The notes: a model not told the origin generated them from the letters alone. Counted from the stretch's first letter, positions 27,385 through 36,884 are shown. The stretch is DNA of 64,000 bases from Desulfococcaceae bacterium HSG9 (GCA_030378005.1 JAUCGF010000082.1:1-64000); one strand, 5' to 3'. Translations and numbers: made by a program.

Positions 27385-28368
27385 TTAGGATAACTGCTTT
27401 AGCTTCCAGTGCCAGGCGGTCTCAATAATGTTTTTAAGAGCGGTGTATTGCGGACGCCAGCCTAAAATTTTCTTGGCTTTGGATGCGCTTCCGACGAGGC
27501 TGTCCGGATCGCCCGGCCTTCTTGGAGACTCGATTGTTTGAATTGTTTTGCATGTTACCTGACGTGCTGTTTCAATCATCTCTTTGACAGATATGCCATT
27601 GCCGTTACCCAAATTAAATACGTCAGAATCGGCACCACTTTCCAAGTAATTTAATGCCAGAATATGTGCCTGGGCCAAATCATTAACATGAATATAATCA
27701 CGAATGCACGTACCGTCAGGTGTGTTGTAATCCGTACCAAATATAGATATATGTTTGTTTTGATCAGACGCGGCATCTAAAATCAGAGGTATTAAATGGG
27801 TTTCCGGATCATGGGCTTCGCCTATTTTGCCATCCGGATCGGCGCCGGCGGCATTGAAATATCGTAGGGAAACATACTTCAGGTTATAGGCATCGGCATA
27901 ATCACGCAAAACATTCTCTACAATCAATTTACACTGACCGTAAGGATTGATGGGCATTTGAGGATGGTCTTCGGGAATGGGAATTTTTTGTGGAATTCCA
28001 TAAGTAGCGCATGAGGATGAGAAAATAAATTGATTAACATCATGCATGCGCATGGCTTTAAGGAGATTTAACGTGTTCACCACATTGTTGTAGTAATATT
28101 TTTCCGGATTGGTAACTGATTCACCTACATAAGCGTAGGCGGCAAAGTGCATTACGGCATCAATCGAATAGTGTTTAAACACCATGTCAAGCAGATCGTA
28201 ATCAGCTAAATCACCGAGAACAAATTCGCCCCATTGCACAAATTTTTTATGTCCATAAACAAGGTTATCAAATACGACTGTGTCATATCCCTTTTCGTAC
28301 AGCATTTTATTGGCGTGTGAACCGATATAGCCGGCTCCGCCCGTGATGAGAATCGTTTTATTTTTCAT
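27385..28368 (-). CDS. galE: UDP-glucose 4-epimerase
   Basis: The 327 residues form a short-chain dehydrogenase/epimerase. They show the NAD loop GGAGYIGSHANKML near the start, the catalytic SSSCATYG and YGQCK (YxxxK) motifs near 124-153, and the late NLGNGNGISVKEM. It interconverts UDP-glucose and UDP-galactose (or the N-acetyl forms), supplying donors for the glycosyltransferases here. The ATG at 28368 opens directly on the nucleotide-binding strand; an earlier in-frame start at 28425 would add 19 unrelated residues overlapping the preceding ligase gene. Confidence 0.93.
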   Translation of the reverse strand: MKNKTILITGGAGYIGSHANKMLYEKGYDTVVFDNLVYGHKKFVQWGEFVLGDLADYDLLDMVFKHYSIDAVMHFAAYAYVGESVTNPEKYYYNNVVNTLNLLKAMRMHDVNQFIFSSSCATYGIPQKIPIPEDHPQMPINPYGQCKLIVENVLRDYADAYNLKYVSLRYFNAAGADPDGKIGEAHDPETHLIPLILDAASDQNKHISIFGTDYNTPDGTCIRDYIHVNDLAQAHILALNYLESGADSDVFNLGNGNGISVKEMIETARQVTCKTIQTIESPRRPGDPDSLVGSASKAKKILGWRPQYTALKNIIETAWHWKLKQLS

Positions 28369-28387
28369 AATTCTATGATTTATCTTT

Positions 28388-29680
28388 CTATAAGTTTGAG
28401 GCTGATGACCTAGGTGATCGTGCAACTACAATCGCTACCAGTACGGTAAATAATACCGCATTCGCCGGAATTTGAAGATTAAAATCTGCTATACTGTGAA
28501 TCAGCATAGCGGTTACACCGGTCATGGCGCCTAGCGTTGTTCCACGTACCAATCGACTCGGATGCCTTATTTTTTTCAATCCTCTTTTAAAGAAAAGGAC
28601 AATCATCCATAGATAGACGCCAGCAAGCAGAATTCCCACCTCGGTAATGAATTCAAGATAATCGTTATGTGCCCTGTAAAAACGAACTTGGAAACCGGCC
28701 GGTTGGTATTGCGTAAACATCGTACTAAATGTGCCCGGACCGGTTCCAAGTACTGGATAGTCTCGAATCATTTCGGCCAAATTTTTCCATAGAGTTAAAC
28801 GGGAAATCAAACTTGTGTCCGATTGAACAGATTTAAGTGTTTTAAATTCCTCAACTACATTTTTGTCAAATAAAATTATAAAGCTGATAAAAAATAATCC
28901 GCCTATAAAAGCCGCAATCAATTTAAAACGATGCTTCGGATAGTTTCTGAGGTAGAGGACCGTAACAAGGGTCATACTCAGCATAGTGCTGATCAAGGCA
29001 CCTCGACTCCGTGTGAAAATAAGTACGATTAGCATTATCAAAAATAAATATACAATTAGAAAACGCTTGCCGCCTTTATAGCCGGTAAAAAACATTCCAA
29101 ATGTCAACGGTAACGCCATCTCCATATAGCCGGCAAAGCGATTCGGATTTCCAAAAGTGGATGAAGCGGCTGCCAAATCAATGTTGAGGGTGCTTTGAGC
29201 ATAATTCCACCACGGAAAGGGATTATGCCCGGATACTTTTAAAAGCCCCACAATTGTTAGGAAAACGGCGACAGAGATAATAACATAAACCAGTTGACGT
29301 AGATGGGCACGTATAATAACAGAATCAATCACCAAATAAAAGAGAACAATATAGTTACCAAATAAAACAGCCGGCCATAAACTGACATGCGGAATTTGTG
29401 AAAAACCGGTCGCGCCAAAGACAATTATCAGAAGAACGGCAATTGGTTTATTCAAAACCACTTGCGGACTTCGCCAATCCCATAAAAGGCTTTTTTGTAC
29501 CAAGACTGATGTTAAAGCAAGCAGGGTTACGAAATGAATAATTATCACCGCCCATTGGTATTCAGAACCACGAGCCAGCGGTGTAAAAATAATAAGAAAA
29601 TAGATGAGGTAACGTGCAAAACCCGAAAAAAAACTTCGCACGGCGGTCAGGTTATATGCTTCAACATAAGCGGCATTCAT
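28388..29680 (-). CDS. O-antigen ligase/polymerase family membrane protein
   Basis: This 430-residue polytopic protein has about eleven spans. The Wzy_C-type region LGTGPGTFSTMFTQYQP (about 310-326) is followed by FYRAHNDYLEFITEVGI, the RxHN-type motif that is conserved in O-antigen ligases and polymerases. The periplasmic loop lies between these spans. The upstream TPR protein ends two bases before this ATG, so the two are coupled. TPR partners next to ligase-like proteins are common and suggest a joint membrane complex. Confidence 0.82.
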   Translation of the reverse strand: MNAAYVEAYNLTAVRSFFSGFARYLIYFLIIFTPLARGSEYQWAVIIIHFVTLLALTSVLVQKSLLWDWRSPQVVLNKPIAVLLIIVFGATGFSQIPHVSLWPAVLFGNYIVLFYLVIDSVIIRAHLRQLVYVIISVAVFLTIVGLLKVSGHNPFPWWNYAQSTLNIDLAAASSTFGNPNRFAGYMEMALPLTFGMFFTGYKGGKRFLIVYLFLIMLIVLIFTRSRGALISTMLSMTLVTVLYLRNYPKHRFKLIAAFIGGLFFISFIILFDKNVVEEFKTLKSVQSDTSLISRLTLWKNLAEMIRDYPVLGTGPGTFSTMFTQYQPAGFQVRFYRAHNDYLEFITEVGILLAGVYLWMIVLFFKRGLKKIRHPSRLVRGTTLGAMTGVTAMLIHSIADFNLQIPANAVLFTVLVAIVVARSPRSSASNL

Positions 29681-29682
29681 AC

Positions 29683-31278
29683 TCAGGATGCTTTTGCTTT
29701 GATCGCTTTTAATTGTTTGAGGTAATTTTTATTACGGGGATTTATTTGAATAGCTTTCTGATAATAGGTTAATGCCTTATTTATATCCCCCGATTTTAAA
29801 TAGATTTCTGCTATCTGAGCATAGTAATAATCCTGTTTCGGTACCAGATGAATCGCAGACTTCCAGTCTTGTATCGCACCTGAAAAATCATTGCGCTTAT
29901 AACGTAGTTGGGCGCGCGCTTCAAAAAGCCATACCGAAGGCGTCTCAATCCGTTCAATGATTTTATTTAGCTCTTTTTCCAGCCTATCCAGTTTACCAAG
30001 TTTCGAATATACGTTATGAAGCATCTGAATGTAACGGATATTATCAGGATCAAGTGCCATGGCTTCCAAGATAGCTTGCTCCACAGAATTCTGATTTTTT
30101 TCAATCTGCGCGATACGAGCCAGATAGTAGTAGGCTTCAGCAACCGGCGTGGCATTGATTATTTTATCAAGTATCTGCTTTGATTTGGCATAATTTTTAT
30201 GATCAAAAAAAGAACGTGCATAAATCAGATCTATTCGCGCCGGATCAAAATAATGACGTTTCAGATTCAGATGTAATCGCTCATACCAGACATGACATCT
30301 TTGAACTTGGTATATGCGGTATATTTGTTTCAGCGTATCGTCCCGATTGTCACTTAAATCCAATGCCGTTAAAAAGCTTTGAGCAGCTAGTTCAGGACGA
30401 CCTCTTTTAAGGTTCAATTTCCCCAAACGGATATAATATTTAAATTGATTTTTATCAGAAGAAGGCTTTAAATCAACCATTTTCTTATAGGCTTGTACAG
30501 CCAGATCGATCTGTTTATCCCGATCAAATAATTCGGATAACGCCCGGTAAGCCTCTATAGGCATGGTATTTTCTTTGATTGCGCGCTTTAGTCCTTGTAT
30601 CGTAGCGTCTTGAACCGGAGATGACCAAAAAGATTCTCTTTTGAGATAATGATACATTTCAGGATTGATGCGCATCATAGCGCTGATAGTCTGTAAAAAC
30701 GCCTTAGTCTGATTTTCTGCGTTAGTGCGATGAAAGTAATGAACCAAGGCATAACGATGATAAGTCTGATTCGGATCAAGAAGAATCGCCCGTTCAAAAT
30801 AGGTGCGTGTTTTATAATTAGTATAACTATCCGATTTTTTGCTATCTTTTAAACGAAGTCTCGCTTCTTCCAATTGACTTTCAACCAATGCAAGACCAAA
30901 AACACTTCCAGCATCAAAAGAATTCAGTTGCATCGCCGCAAGATAATGCTGTTTAGATTTTTCCATAAATTGTTTTAAATACTTGATACCTGATTTTGAC
31001 AGGGCCAATTGTTTATACGCATCAGCCAAGTTTTTTTGAAGTTTATAATCTGAAGGCTGTAATCGGGCAGCTTTTTTTAACATGTTAATAGCGGTAACAT
31101 GAGCGCCTTTTTTTAATAATTTACCAGCACGCATATCATAAACCAGAGCAGAGAGACGAAGATTCAGAAAATAGCAAGAAAACCCGGAAAAAATTATGAT
31201 CAGGCTGATTACAATGCTTCTATAAATTCGGATTTGGGAATTCCCAGTTCCCAATTCTACATCAGGCACTTTCCCCAT
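29683..31278 (-). CDS. Membrane-anchored TPR protein
   Basis: The protein has 531 residues. A signal-anchor segment (IVISLIIIFSGFSCYFLNL) lies near residues 22-40. An almost continuous series of tetratricopeptide repeats follows, for example NMLKKAARLQPSDYKLQKN, AVQAYKKMVDLKPSS, YYLARIAQIEKNQ, and a C-terminal canonical repeat ALTYYQKAIQINPRNKNYL. The start at 31278 is preferred because the longer form reads inside the kinase gene. It overlaps the kinase stop by 17 bp. TPR proteins in exopolysaccharide loci usually scaffold export or polymerisation machinery in the periplasm. Confidence 0.85.
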   Translation of the reverse strand: MGKVPDVELGTGNSQIRIYRSIVISLIIIFSGFSCYFLNLRLSALVYDMRAGKLLKKGAHVTAINMLKKAARLQPSDYKLQKNLADAYKQLALSKSGIKYLKQFMEKSKQHYLAAMQLNSFDAGSVFGLALVESQLEEARLRLKDSKKSDSYTNYKTRTYFERAILLDPNQTYHRYALVHYFHRTNAENQTKAFLQTISAMMRINPEMYHYLKRESFWSSPVQDATIQGLKRAIKENTMPIEAYRALSELFDRDKQIDLAVQAYKKMVDLKPSSDKNQFKYYIRLGKLNLKRGRPELAAQSFLTALDLSDNRDDTLKQIYRIYQVQRCHVWYERLHLNLKRHYFDPARIDLIYARSFFDHKNYAKSKQILDKIINATPVAEAYYYLARIAQIEKNQNSVEQAILEAMALDPDNIRYIQMLHNVYSKLGKLDRLEKELNKIIERIETPSVWLFEARAQLRYKRNDFSGAIQDWKSAIHLVPKQDYYYAQIAEIYLKSGDINKALTYYQKAIQINPRNKNYLKQLKAIKAKAS

Positions 31279-32500
31279 AATAACTTGAATAATATTTCTG
31301 ATAGTATTTATAATAATAACTGCCAGGCTTGGCATCCACCTGATTAAGTACAACACCTAATATTTTAGACTGCGACAGGCGAAATTGCTCCACGGCTTTC
31401 TGGATTAATTCTCTGTTTACCTGACCCGCTTTAATAATAAGCAGTACACCATCTGTATATGGTGCCAGAAGCAACGCGTCACTGGCAGGTAAAACAGGCG
31501 GTGTGTCAAAAAGTAAAACGTCGAATCTTTTTTCAAGGTTGGCAATTAAAAAAGACATGCGTTCAGAACCTAATAGTTCTGAAGGATTAGGTGGGATATT
31601 GCCTGAAGGAAGTAAAAAAAGGTTTTCGGTTTCAGTGGGGATTATGTTAGAATTGATTTTGTTGTTAATATAGGGAATATTTTCAGAACCTCTGCTTAAC
31701 TGTTTATATAGTTTATCATAATCGATCGGATCGAAAACAGAGGGATCAAAGTCAGATTCAGACGCATTTTTAAAAACAAACTGCCCCTTTTTAAATTGCA
31801 TCGCTGTACGCAAACCTTTTATTATGTACATGGACAAGGGAGCCACCAGGTCTTCTTTTTTAATAAGTCCGGTATTCGTCAAAATAAAAGGTAATTTTTG
31901 GCCGGTTTGTTTGTGAATCAAGAGCGCTTCCTGAGCATTTTCAGCCGTTAATAATCTGTTTTTTATTAGAAAAGCGGTCAATCCCTGACTAATTGGCCTG
32001 CTAATCCAATTCATATCAACCAGTTTACCAAGCATGAATGAAAACTCAATTCCCTCTTGCCCCTCAGTCAGTTTCAAAATACCGTTACGCTTTTGTAGAT
32101 AAATCAGGCTGAACAGATCTTCCAAACCAAATTTCGTTAAAGAACCGCTATCGATATCATTAAAAAAAACATCCGCTAATAATCCGGTAACACCCACAGA
32201 ATCATGCGAAGATAAAATTTTACTTAGCGACGGTTTACGTAAATCCGTATCTACCATCAATACAGATTTGCCGTCTTGAACCAAAGAATAGGCCAGATTG
32301 GCTACAGTTACCGTTTTGCCTTCAGACTGGGTGGCACTGGAAATTAAAAGAGAGCGGAACTCTTTCTTCATAAAAGAAAACTGTACATTTGTACGTAACG
32401 TACGGTAAGCTTCTGCAAAGCGGGAATTAAGCGGATAATTTGCCAAATAATGGCCAAGATCAAAACCGAGATTACTTTTTTTCTTTTTTTTGCGTATCAT
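31262..32500 (-). CDS. Polysaccharide tyrosine autokinase with inserted PATAN-like domain
   Basis: This 412-residue BY-kinase has Walker A in SATQSEGKTVTVANLA, Walker A' in LMVDTDLRKPSLSKIL and Walker B in FDVLLFDTPPVLPASD. The conserved LFLLPSGNIPPNPSELLGS precedes Walker B. The Tyr-rich tail (YYYKYYQKYYSSYY) is the autophosphorylation cluster. Between A' and the LPSG motif lie about 160 extra residues (roughly 118-278) with LEDLFSLIYLQKRNGILKL and LGKLVDM, resembling the PATAN/DUF4388 domain. The ATG at 32500 lies five bases after the preceding stop and replaces an unlikely TTG at 32581. It should control chain length together with the upstream Wzc-like membrane protein. Confidence 0.85.
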   Translation of the reverse strand: MIRKKKKKSNLGFDLGHYLANYPLNSRFAEAYRTLRTNVQFSFMKKEFRSLLISSATQSEGKTVTVANLAYSLVQDGKSVLMVDTDLRKPSLSKILSSHDSVGVTGLLADVFFNDIDSGSLTKFGLEDLFSLIYLQKRNGILKLTEGQEGIEFSFMLGKLVDMNWISRPISQGLTAFLIKNRLLTAENAQEALLIHKQTGQKLPFILTNTGLIKKEDLVAPLSMYIIKGLRTAMQFKKGQFVFKNASESDFDPSVFDPIDYDKLYKQLSRGSENIPYINNKINSNIIPTETENLFLLPSGNIPPNPSELLGSERMSFLIANLEKRFDVLLFDTPPVLPASDALLLAPYTDGVLLIIKAGQVNRELIQKAVEQFRLSQSKILGVVLNQVDAKPGSYYYKYYQKYYSSYYGESA

Positions 32501-32504
32501 TTCA

Positions 32505-34112
32505 CTAAGTTGCCAGTTTTGTTTCGGCCGAATCAGTTTTTGCCGAATCAGTTTTTGCCGAATCAGTTTTTGCCGAATCAATTTTTACCGAAGCCGATGA
32601 TGCTCCGTAAGTTTTTTCTTTGGCTGAATCGGCAACCGGAATAATTGCCAAAACAGTCAGCCCCATGTATCTGCGAATATCATCTTCTGTTCGTAAAGTG
32701 CGATCAATATATTCAAGCAAGAATGCTAAAGCAAAACCTGTTAGCAGCCCCATAATAACACCTGATAGAAGGTTTCTGCGGATATCCGGTTTAATCGGAG
32801 AACCGGGAGTATTTGCTATTTCAGTAATACGGATATTTGACCTCGAATCTGATGCGTTAATATTTTCCACCATGTTTGATTCTTTAACTTTTGCAAGCAA
32901 AATATCATAAAGTCTGCGATGGGTTTCCACATCTCTTTGTAAAATCCTGTACTGCAATTCTCTTTTGTTCGTATTTAAAGCGTCATCTTCAAAACTGTCA
33001 AGTGTTTGAGCTAAAACTTTTTCATTGGCAATCAATACGGAACGATGCGCTTTCATACTCTCTATCTCTTTCCTGATTTCATCATGAAGTTTTTTTCTGA
33101 TTTTAGCGATAGTCGCTTTGCTTTGAATAATTTTGGGATGTTTGGCTTTATATACTTGCATCAGACGCGACAATTCCACTTCGGCATCAACAAGCTGGGA
33201 ATAAAGATTCTGCACCATATCATTTTTTATCCAGGATTGAACCTTAGTGATATTGCCTTGCTTTAAAAATATCCGCTTCATTTCAGAAAGTTTGGCGTCT
33301 AACTGTAGCCTCTCATTGCGCACTTGCAAAAGTTTGGCATTGAAATCACTAAGCTTTTCTGTAATAATTTCTTGTTTACCTTTGAGAGAAAATAATTTTT
33401 GTTCGCCTTTATATTTTAGAAATTCCTGTTCAGAAGATTCTAACTGTTTGCGTGTCTCAAACAATTGGTCAGTCATCCAGCTTAAAGTGTTTTTAGATGA
33501 TTGAGTTCGATATTCAGTGTTAAATTCAATATAGGATTCGGCCAAATAATTGGCAATATCAGCGGCTACTTCCGGATTATGGTCCTCTACAATCAGCCTT
33601 ACAAGAAATGTATTGGGAGTACGTTCGGCCCTGATTTTTTTTCTTAGCATGCTGAGAATTTTGTTTTTCTGTTTCAAAGGGCTTAGTTCTTCTTCTTTAA
33701 AGTCCAATAGGAGGCGGATGTTTTCTTTGAAACGGAACAAAATCTGTTTCCAAGGGCTTACTTCTATGAAAATATTATGGGATGGTTTGGTTAAATTCAG
33801 TCTTTCGATTACTTTTTCAAGCACCGGTCGCGAGGTAATCAAATTAAAGTGTGTGTTAAAATTGAGTGCTTGTGACATATAATTTTCATAAACAATTGTT
33901 TCGCCAGTGACAGGTGATTTAACTTGTTCATAAGCGAGTACCAAACCGGCCGAAGTTTGATAAATAGGGGTTATATTATAGGTGTAAAGTGCTGTAAGAC
34001 TGAAAATAATGATAAACGTAACTGCAATTGTCCATTTATGTTTATCAAAAATTTCATAATATTCAGATAAGCGACGATCCTGGTCTTGTTCAGGAAGACT
34101 GATATTTTCCAT
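32505..34112 (-). CDS. Wzc/Wzz-type chain-length determinant (polysaccharide copolymerase)
   Basis: The protein has 535 residues with two membrane spans (about 30-50 and 455-475) flanking a long periplasmic region. That region has heptad-rich helices (residues 205-400) and the GNVR-type segment YRILQRDVETHRRLYDILLAKVKES. PGSPIKPDIRRNLLSGVIMG before the second span is the Pro-rich motif of Wzz proteins. The kinase domain found at the C-terminus of classical Wzc is separate here, encoded by the next gene. The C-terminus ends in a five-residue tandem repeat (SAKTD) produced by a 15-bp DNA repeat. Confidence 0.88.
   Translation of the reverse strand: MENISLPEQDQDRRLSEYYEIFDKHKWTIAVTFIIIFSLTALYTYNITPIYQTSAGLVLAYEQVKSPVTGETIVYENYMSQALNFNTHFNLITSRPVLEKVIERLNLTKPSHNIFIEVSPWKQILFRFKENIRLLLDFKEEELSPLKQKNKILSMLRKKIRAERTPNTFLVRLIVEDHNPEVAADIANYLAESYIEFNTEYRTQSSKNTLSWMTDQLFETRKQLESSEQEFLKYKGEQKLFSLKGKQEIITEKLSDFNAKLLQVRNERLQLDAKLSEMKRIFLKQGNITKVQSWIKNDMVQNLYSQLVDAEVELSRLMQVYKAKHPKIIQSKATIAKIRKKLHDEIRKEIESMKAHRSVLIANEKVLAQTLDSFEDDALNTNKRELQYRILQRDVETHRRLYDILLAKVKESNMVENINASDSRSNIRITEIANTPGSPIKPDIRRNLLSGVIMGLLTGFALAFLLEYIDRTLRTEDDIRRYMGLTVLAIIPVADSAKEKTYGASSASVKIDSAKTDSAKTDSAKTDSAETKLAT
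32530..32590. repeat. 15-bp tandem repeat, four copies
   Basis: The unit gaatcagtttttgcc repeats with a period of 15 bp starting at 32530, 32545, 32560 and 32575, with the last copy degenerate. It lies in the last codons of the chain-length protein and adds KTDSA pentapeptides to its cytoplasmic tail. Because 15 is a multiple of three, copy-number changes would leave the reading frame intact and only lengthen or shorten the linker. Confidence 0.9.
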
Positions 34113-34140
34113 AATTTTTTGTTAGTTCAAATAAACTCGA

Positions 34141-34266
34141 CAGTCATAAGTTCTTTATTATTTAGAAAGAAAAATTTGATAGCATACTGAATTCATTGAA
34201 ATTATGAATCCCACATGTGCTTCTAAAATGTTAATGATTTCAGTATGTTACGAGAATTTATGACTG
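34141..34266. repeat. Imperfect inverted repeat in intergenic gap 34113-34293
   Basis: Outer arms (34141-34154 and 34253-34266) pair with one mismatch over 14 bp. An inner pair around catactga and tcagtatg adds more complementarity. The element sits between the Wza-like gene and the chain-length gene, both on the minus strand. It could be a hairpin in the mRNA leader of the chain-length gene or a dispersed repeat. No promoter was confidently identified. Confidence 0.5.
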
Positions 34267-34293
34267 ACGAGAAATAAATATCAATTTTTCTTT

Positions 34294-35211
34294 CTATATC
34301 CAACTTTCAGGAACAGATATCCGGTCTCCGGGTTTTAGCTCAATATCAAGTGTTTTACCTGTCCTGACATCATCAAGGTTAATTTTTATGATGATTATTT
34401 CACCCGTTTCTTTTCTTTTTCGAAATATCTTGGTGCGGTTAGGAGCGGCAAAATCGGTGAATCCCCCGGCCATAATACATAAATTTAAAGCGGTTAATCC
34501 AGGGGTATATTTATACACACCCCATTTTTCGACTTCGCCTTCCAAATAAACATTGTTTACGGCGACATCAATTGTATCTTGCAACGGAATGTAAATGACA
34601 TCGCCCGTTTGCAACGTGATGTTTTTTGTCATATCGCCTTTATCTAGAAGTAGAGTTAAGTCAACTTTGATTGGATCCTTTTTGGATAGCAAATGTTTTA
34701 TATCTTTTCCCTTTGAAACTTCATCAGCCGAAGAACGCAAAATATAGGCAACGTTACTTCTTTCGGGTGTGGTTCCACCTGCCTTGGCAATCAGTTCCAT
34801 TAAAGTGGCTTGAGAAGTCATTTCATACAATCCGGGTGAATTGAGCGCACCTGAAATAAAATATTTCAAACTGTGATAGCCTTCAACAACAATTGTAACT
34901 TGCGGATTGACAAGATACTCGGCCGCTAATGGGACAGTTATTTTGTCTTCCAGTTGGCTAACAGTAAGACTGACCGCTCTAATTGATCCTAACAATGGCA
35001 CCTTAACAAATCCATCGGTTGAAACATGCAGTTTTACCTGATGCTGAACTTCACCACCGGCATAAACTGACAACGATAAAATATCCTGAGGCCCAATGCG
35101 GTAGGCTTTGTTCTTTTGGGCAAAGGAAGGTGAAAAGCAGAGGCATAATATAATAATTATATTAAAAAAAAGAGCGGTAACTTTCAATATCACGAATCGA
35201 AAAATAGTCAT
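34294..35211 (-). CDS. wza: Polysaccharide export outer-membrane protein (Wza-type)
   Basis: The 305 residues have an N-terminal signal peptide (hydrophobic stretch residues 10-30, cleavage likely after SFAQ). A poly_export domain (YRIGPQDILSLSVYAGGEV, DGFVKVPLLGSIRA) follows, then two SLBB-like repeats (KYFISGALNSPGLYEM and NVYLEGEVEKWGVYKY). These proteins form the outer-membrane exit channel for exopolysaccharide. No lipobox cysteine is evident at the cleavage site, so it may lack the lipid anchor of E. coli Wza. It lies upstream of the chain-length protein and kinase, its usual partners. Confidence 0.9.
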   Translation of the reverse strand: MTIFRFVILKVTALFFNIIIILCLCFSPSFAQKNKAYRIGPQDILSLSVYAGGEVQHQVKLHVSTDGFVKVPLLGSIRAVSLTVSQLEDKITVPLAAEYLVNPQVTIVVEGYHSLKYFISGALNSPGLYEMTSQATLMELIAKAGGTTPERSNVAYILRSSADEVSKGKDIKHLLSKKDPIKVDLTLLLDKGDMTKNITLQTGDVIYIPLQDTIDVAVNNVYLEGEVEKWGVYKYTPGLTALNLCIMAGGFTDFAAPNRTKIFRKRKETGEIIIIKINLDDVRTGKTLDIELKPGDRISVPESWI

Positions 35212-35445
35212 AATTACGTTGCTTTAAGATTTGTAGAAAAAACTGGCATCCTTCATCTGCGGTTAACAATTCAAATGAGTGCTAATCATTTAGTTCGGCA
35301 TTCTTTCAAAAAGTGTAAACTACTTTCAGGTTACAATGAAGGGTCTGGTTAAAATAATTTTTCCCCATTTGGATACACTTTAGTGGCATCCTTCCGCGGT
35401 AGCGCATGTGTGAACAATGCCTCAAAGTCATTTTATCTCAAATTC

Positions 35446-36747
35446 CTACTCAGACGGAGTATCATCATCATAAACACCGAAGAAACCTGCGGTCTCAAGG
35501 TCTGTTGAAAGCATAAGCGCAATATAGGTGTTTTCAAAATCATATCCCTTATAATTCGGCGCTTGGCCTTCTTCCCAATTGGATTCACGCCACTCATAGC
35601 CTCCTTTTAACCCTAAATCAATCGTTATATTGCCTAGTATATTCCACTGATATCCCAAAAGTGCGGCAAGTCTATAGGTATTATCTTCGCGTCCGTTAAA
35701 AATACCTTCGTCATATTGACTGCGTTGCCAGACGCCTTGAAATTTGGATACAACCCCAAAACTTTTTAAAATATTGTAGCCAAGATCAAGGGAAAAACGG
35801 TCTCCCGTAAAATACCCTTCACCTCCGTCATTCGCATTCAAGTTTCTGATCGCCTTCGCTGTAACATCAGCTTTTTTACCAAATAATTTTAATAATTGAC
35901 CACTCTTTAAGGTAAGGCTGACTGAAATCGAATCCAAGTCTTCCTTGCTTTTATCATCAAATGTACGAAGTTGATAGCCAACACCAGCATCAAAGCTGAA
36001 GTTATCGAATTGATTATGACCGGTAAGCCTTACCTGATCGGCCTGATAATCAGAAGTATCATAACTAGCCGAACCACCAGAATATGTAGTCCACCAATGA
36101 TGATATTGTAAACCAAGCATACGCTCGTTTTTTTCATTTCCAAACTTGTAATATGTGTCTGCCATTATCCGGCCTTCAGTAGAATCTTGATATTGCGAAT
36201 CGCTAAAATCAAGATTCGTGTAGCGATAGCCCAATTCCAAGGGAAATTTTTTAAAAATGGGAAAGGCTCCTTTAATAAGGGGTTTAACTCGCAAGACATC
36301 GAATTCCCGACGTTCCATCGTATTGCTCAAAACATCTCCATGGGCTTGATCTATCGTCTTGTTGTAACTGGCCCCGATTTTGGCGGTCGTTAAGTAGTTA
36401 ATCGCGTAATCACCTTCTAACATAACAGCATGTTCAGTAAAACTATCTTTGTCATTCGCAGCATCCGCAGGCGTCGGTGCCGGGTCCTGATAATCATACG
36501 AATTATAGGTTAAACTATAATTCACATATATATTGGATTTTTTCGTTTTACTTGCTAAGTTGACGCCCGGCGTAACACTGTAAGTATAAACTTCTCTTTC
36601 ATTAATTTCAGTCCGGTAAAAATTGCTGTCTTGCTGAATTTGGACCATTATCATAGGTTTAAGCTGAATTTTGGCATACGCAACATCCATGCCGGCAATA
36701 AGCAACAAACCCATAACCGTTAAAATAAAATTGTAATGGTTTCTCAT
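35446..36747 (-). CDS. Outer-membrane beta-barrel protein of exopolysaccharide locus
   Basis: The protein has 433 residues with a signal peptide (LTVMGLLLIAGMDVAYA, cleaved near residue 25). Alternating amphipathic beta strands with aromatic girdle residues follow (for example YSVTPGVNLASKTKKSN, FSFDAGVGYQLRTFDD, LGLKGGYEWRESNWEE). This fits the BBP2-like porins that accompany exopolysaccharide export genes. The last strand ends shortly before an acidic C-terminal tail (YDDDTPSE) rather than a terminal Phe. Its probable role is an outer-membrane conduit or anchor for the polymer. The gap 35212-35445 downstream holds no recognisable feature. Confidence 0.82.
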   Translation of the reverse strand: MRNHYNFILTVMGLLLIAGMDVAYAKIQLKPMIMVQIQQDSNFYRTEINEREVYTYSVTPGVNLASKTKKSNIYVNYSLTYNSYDYQDPAPTPADAANDKDSFTEHAVMLEGDYAINYLTTAKIGASYNKTIDQAHGDVLSNTMERREFDVLRVKPLIKGAFPIFKKFPLELGYRYTNLDFSDSQYQDSTEGRIMADTYYKFGNEKNERMLGLQYHHWWTTYSGGSASYDTSDYQADQVRLTGHNQFDNFSFDAGVGYQLRTFDDKSKEDLDSISVSLTLKSGQLLKLFGKKADVTAKAIRNLNANDGGEGYFTGDRFSLDLGYNILKSFGVVSKFQGVWQRSQYDEGIFNGREDNTYRLAALLGYQWNILGNITIDLGLKGGYEWRESNWEEGQAPNYKGYDFENTYIALMLSTDLETAGFFGVYDDDTPSE

Positions 36748-36884
36748 AACTACCCTCCTTTTTTCCTTTGAAAAATTATTGCTTTAGTTTTCTTAATACT
36801 TAATTTTTGTTAAAAAAACAGTATCTTTCAGACATAAATAACATCAATCAAAATTTAATTAAAATCACTTCAATATTTCTACTT

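Noticed and set aside
32501-32581. Overlapping reading of the 15-bp repeat as a repeated IRQKL start of the tyrosine kinase
   Set aside because: That start is a TTG within the preceding gene and lacks a ribosome site; an ATG at 32500, five bases after the previous stop, opens directly on the kinase sequence.
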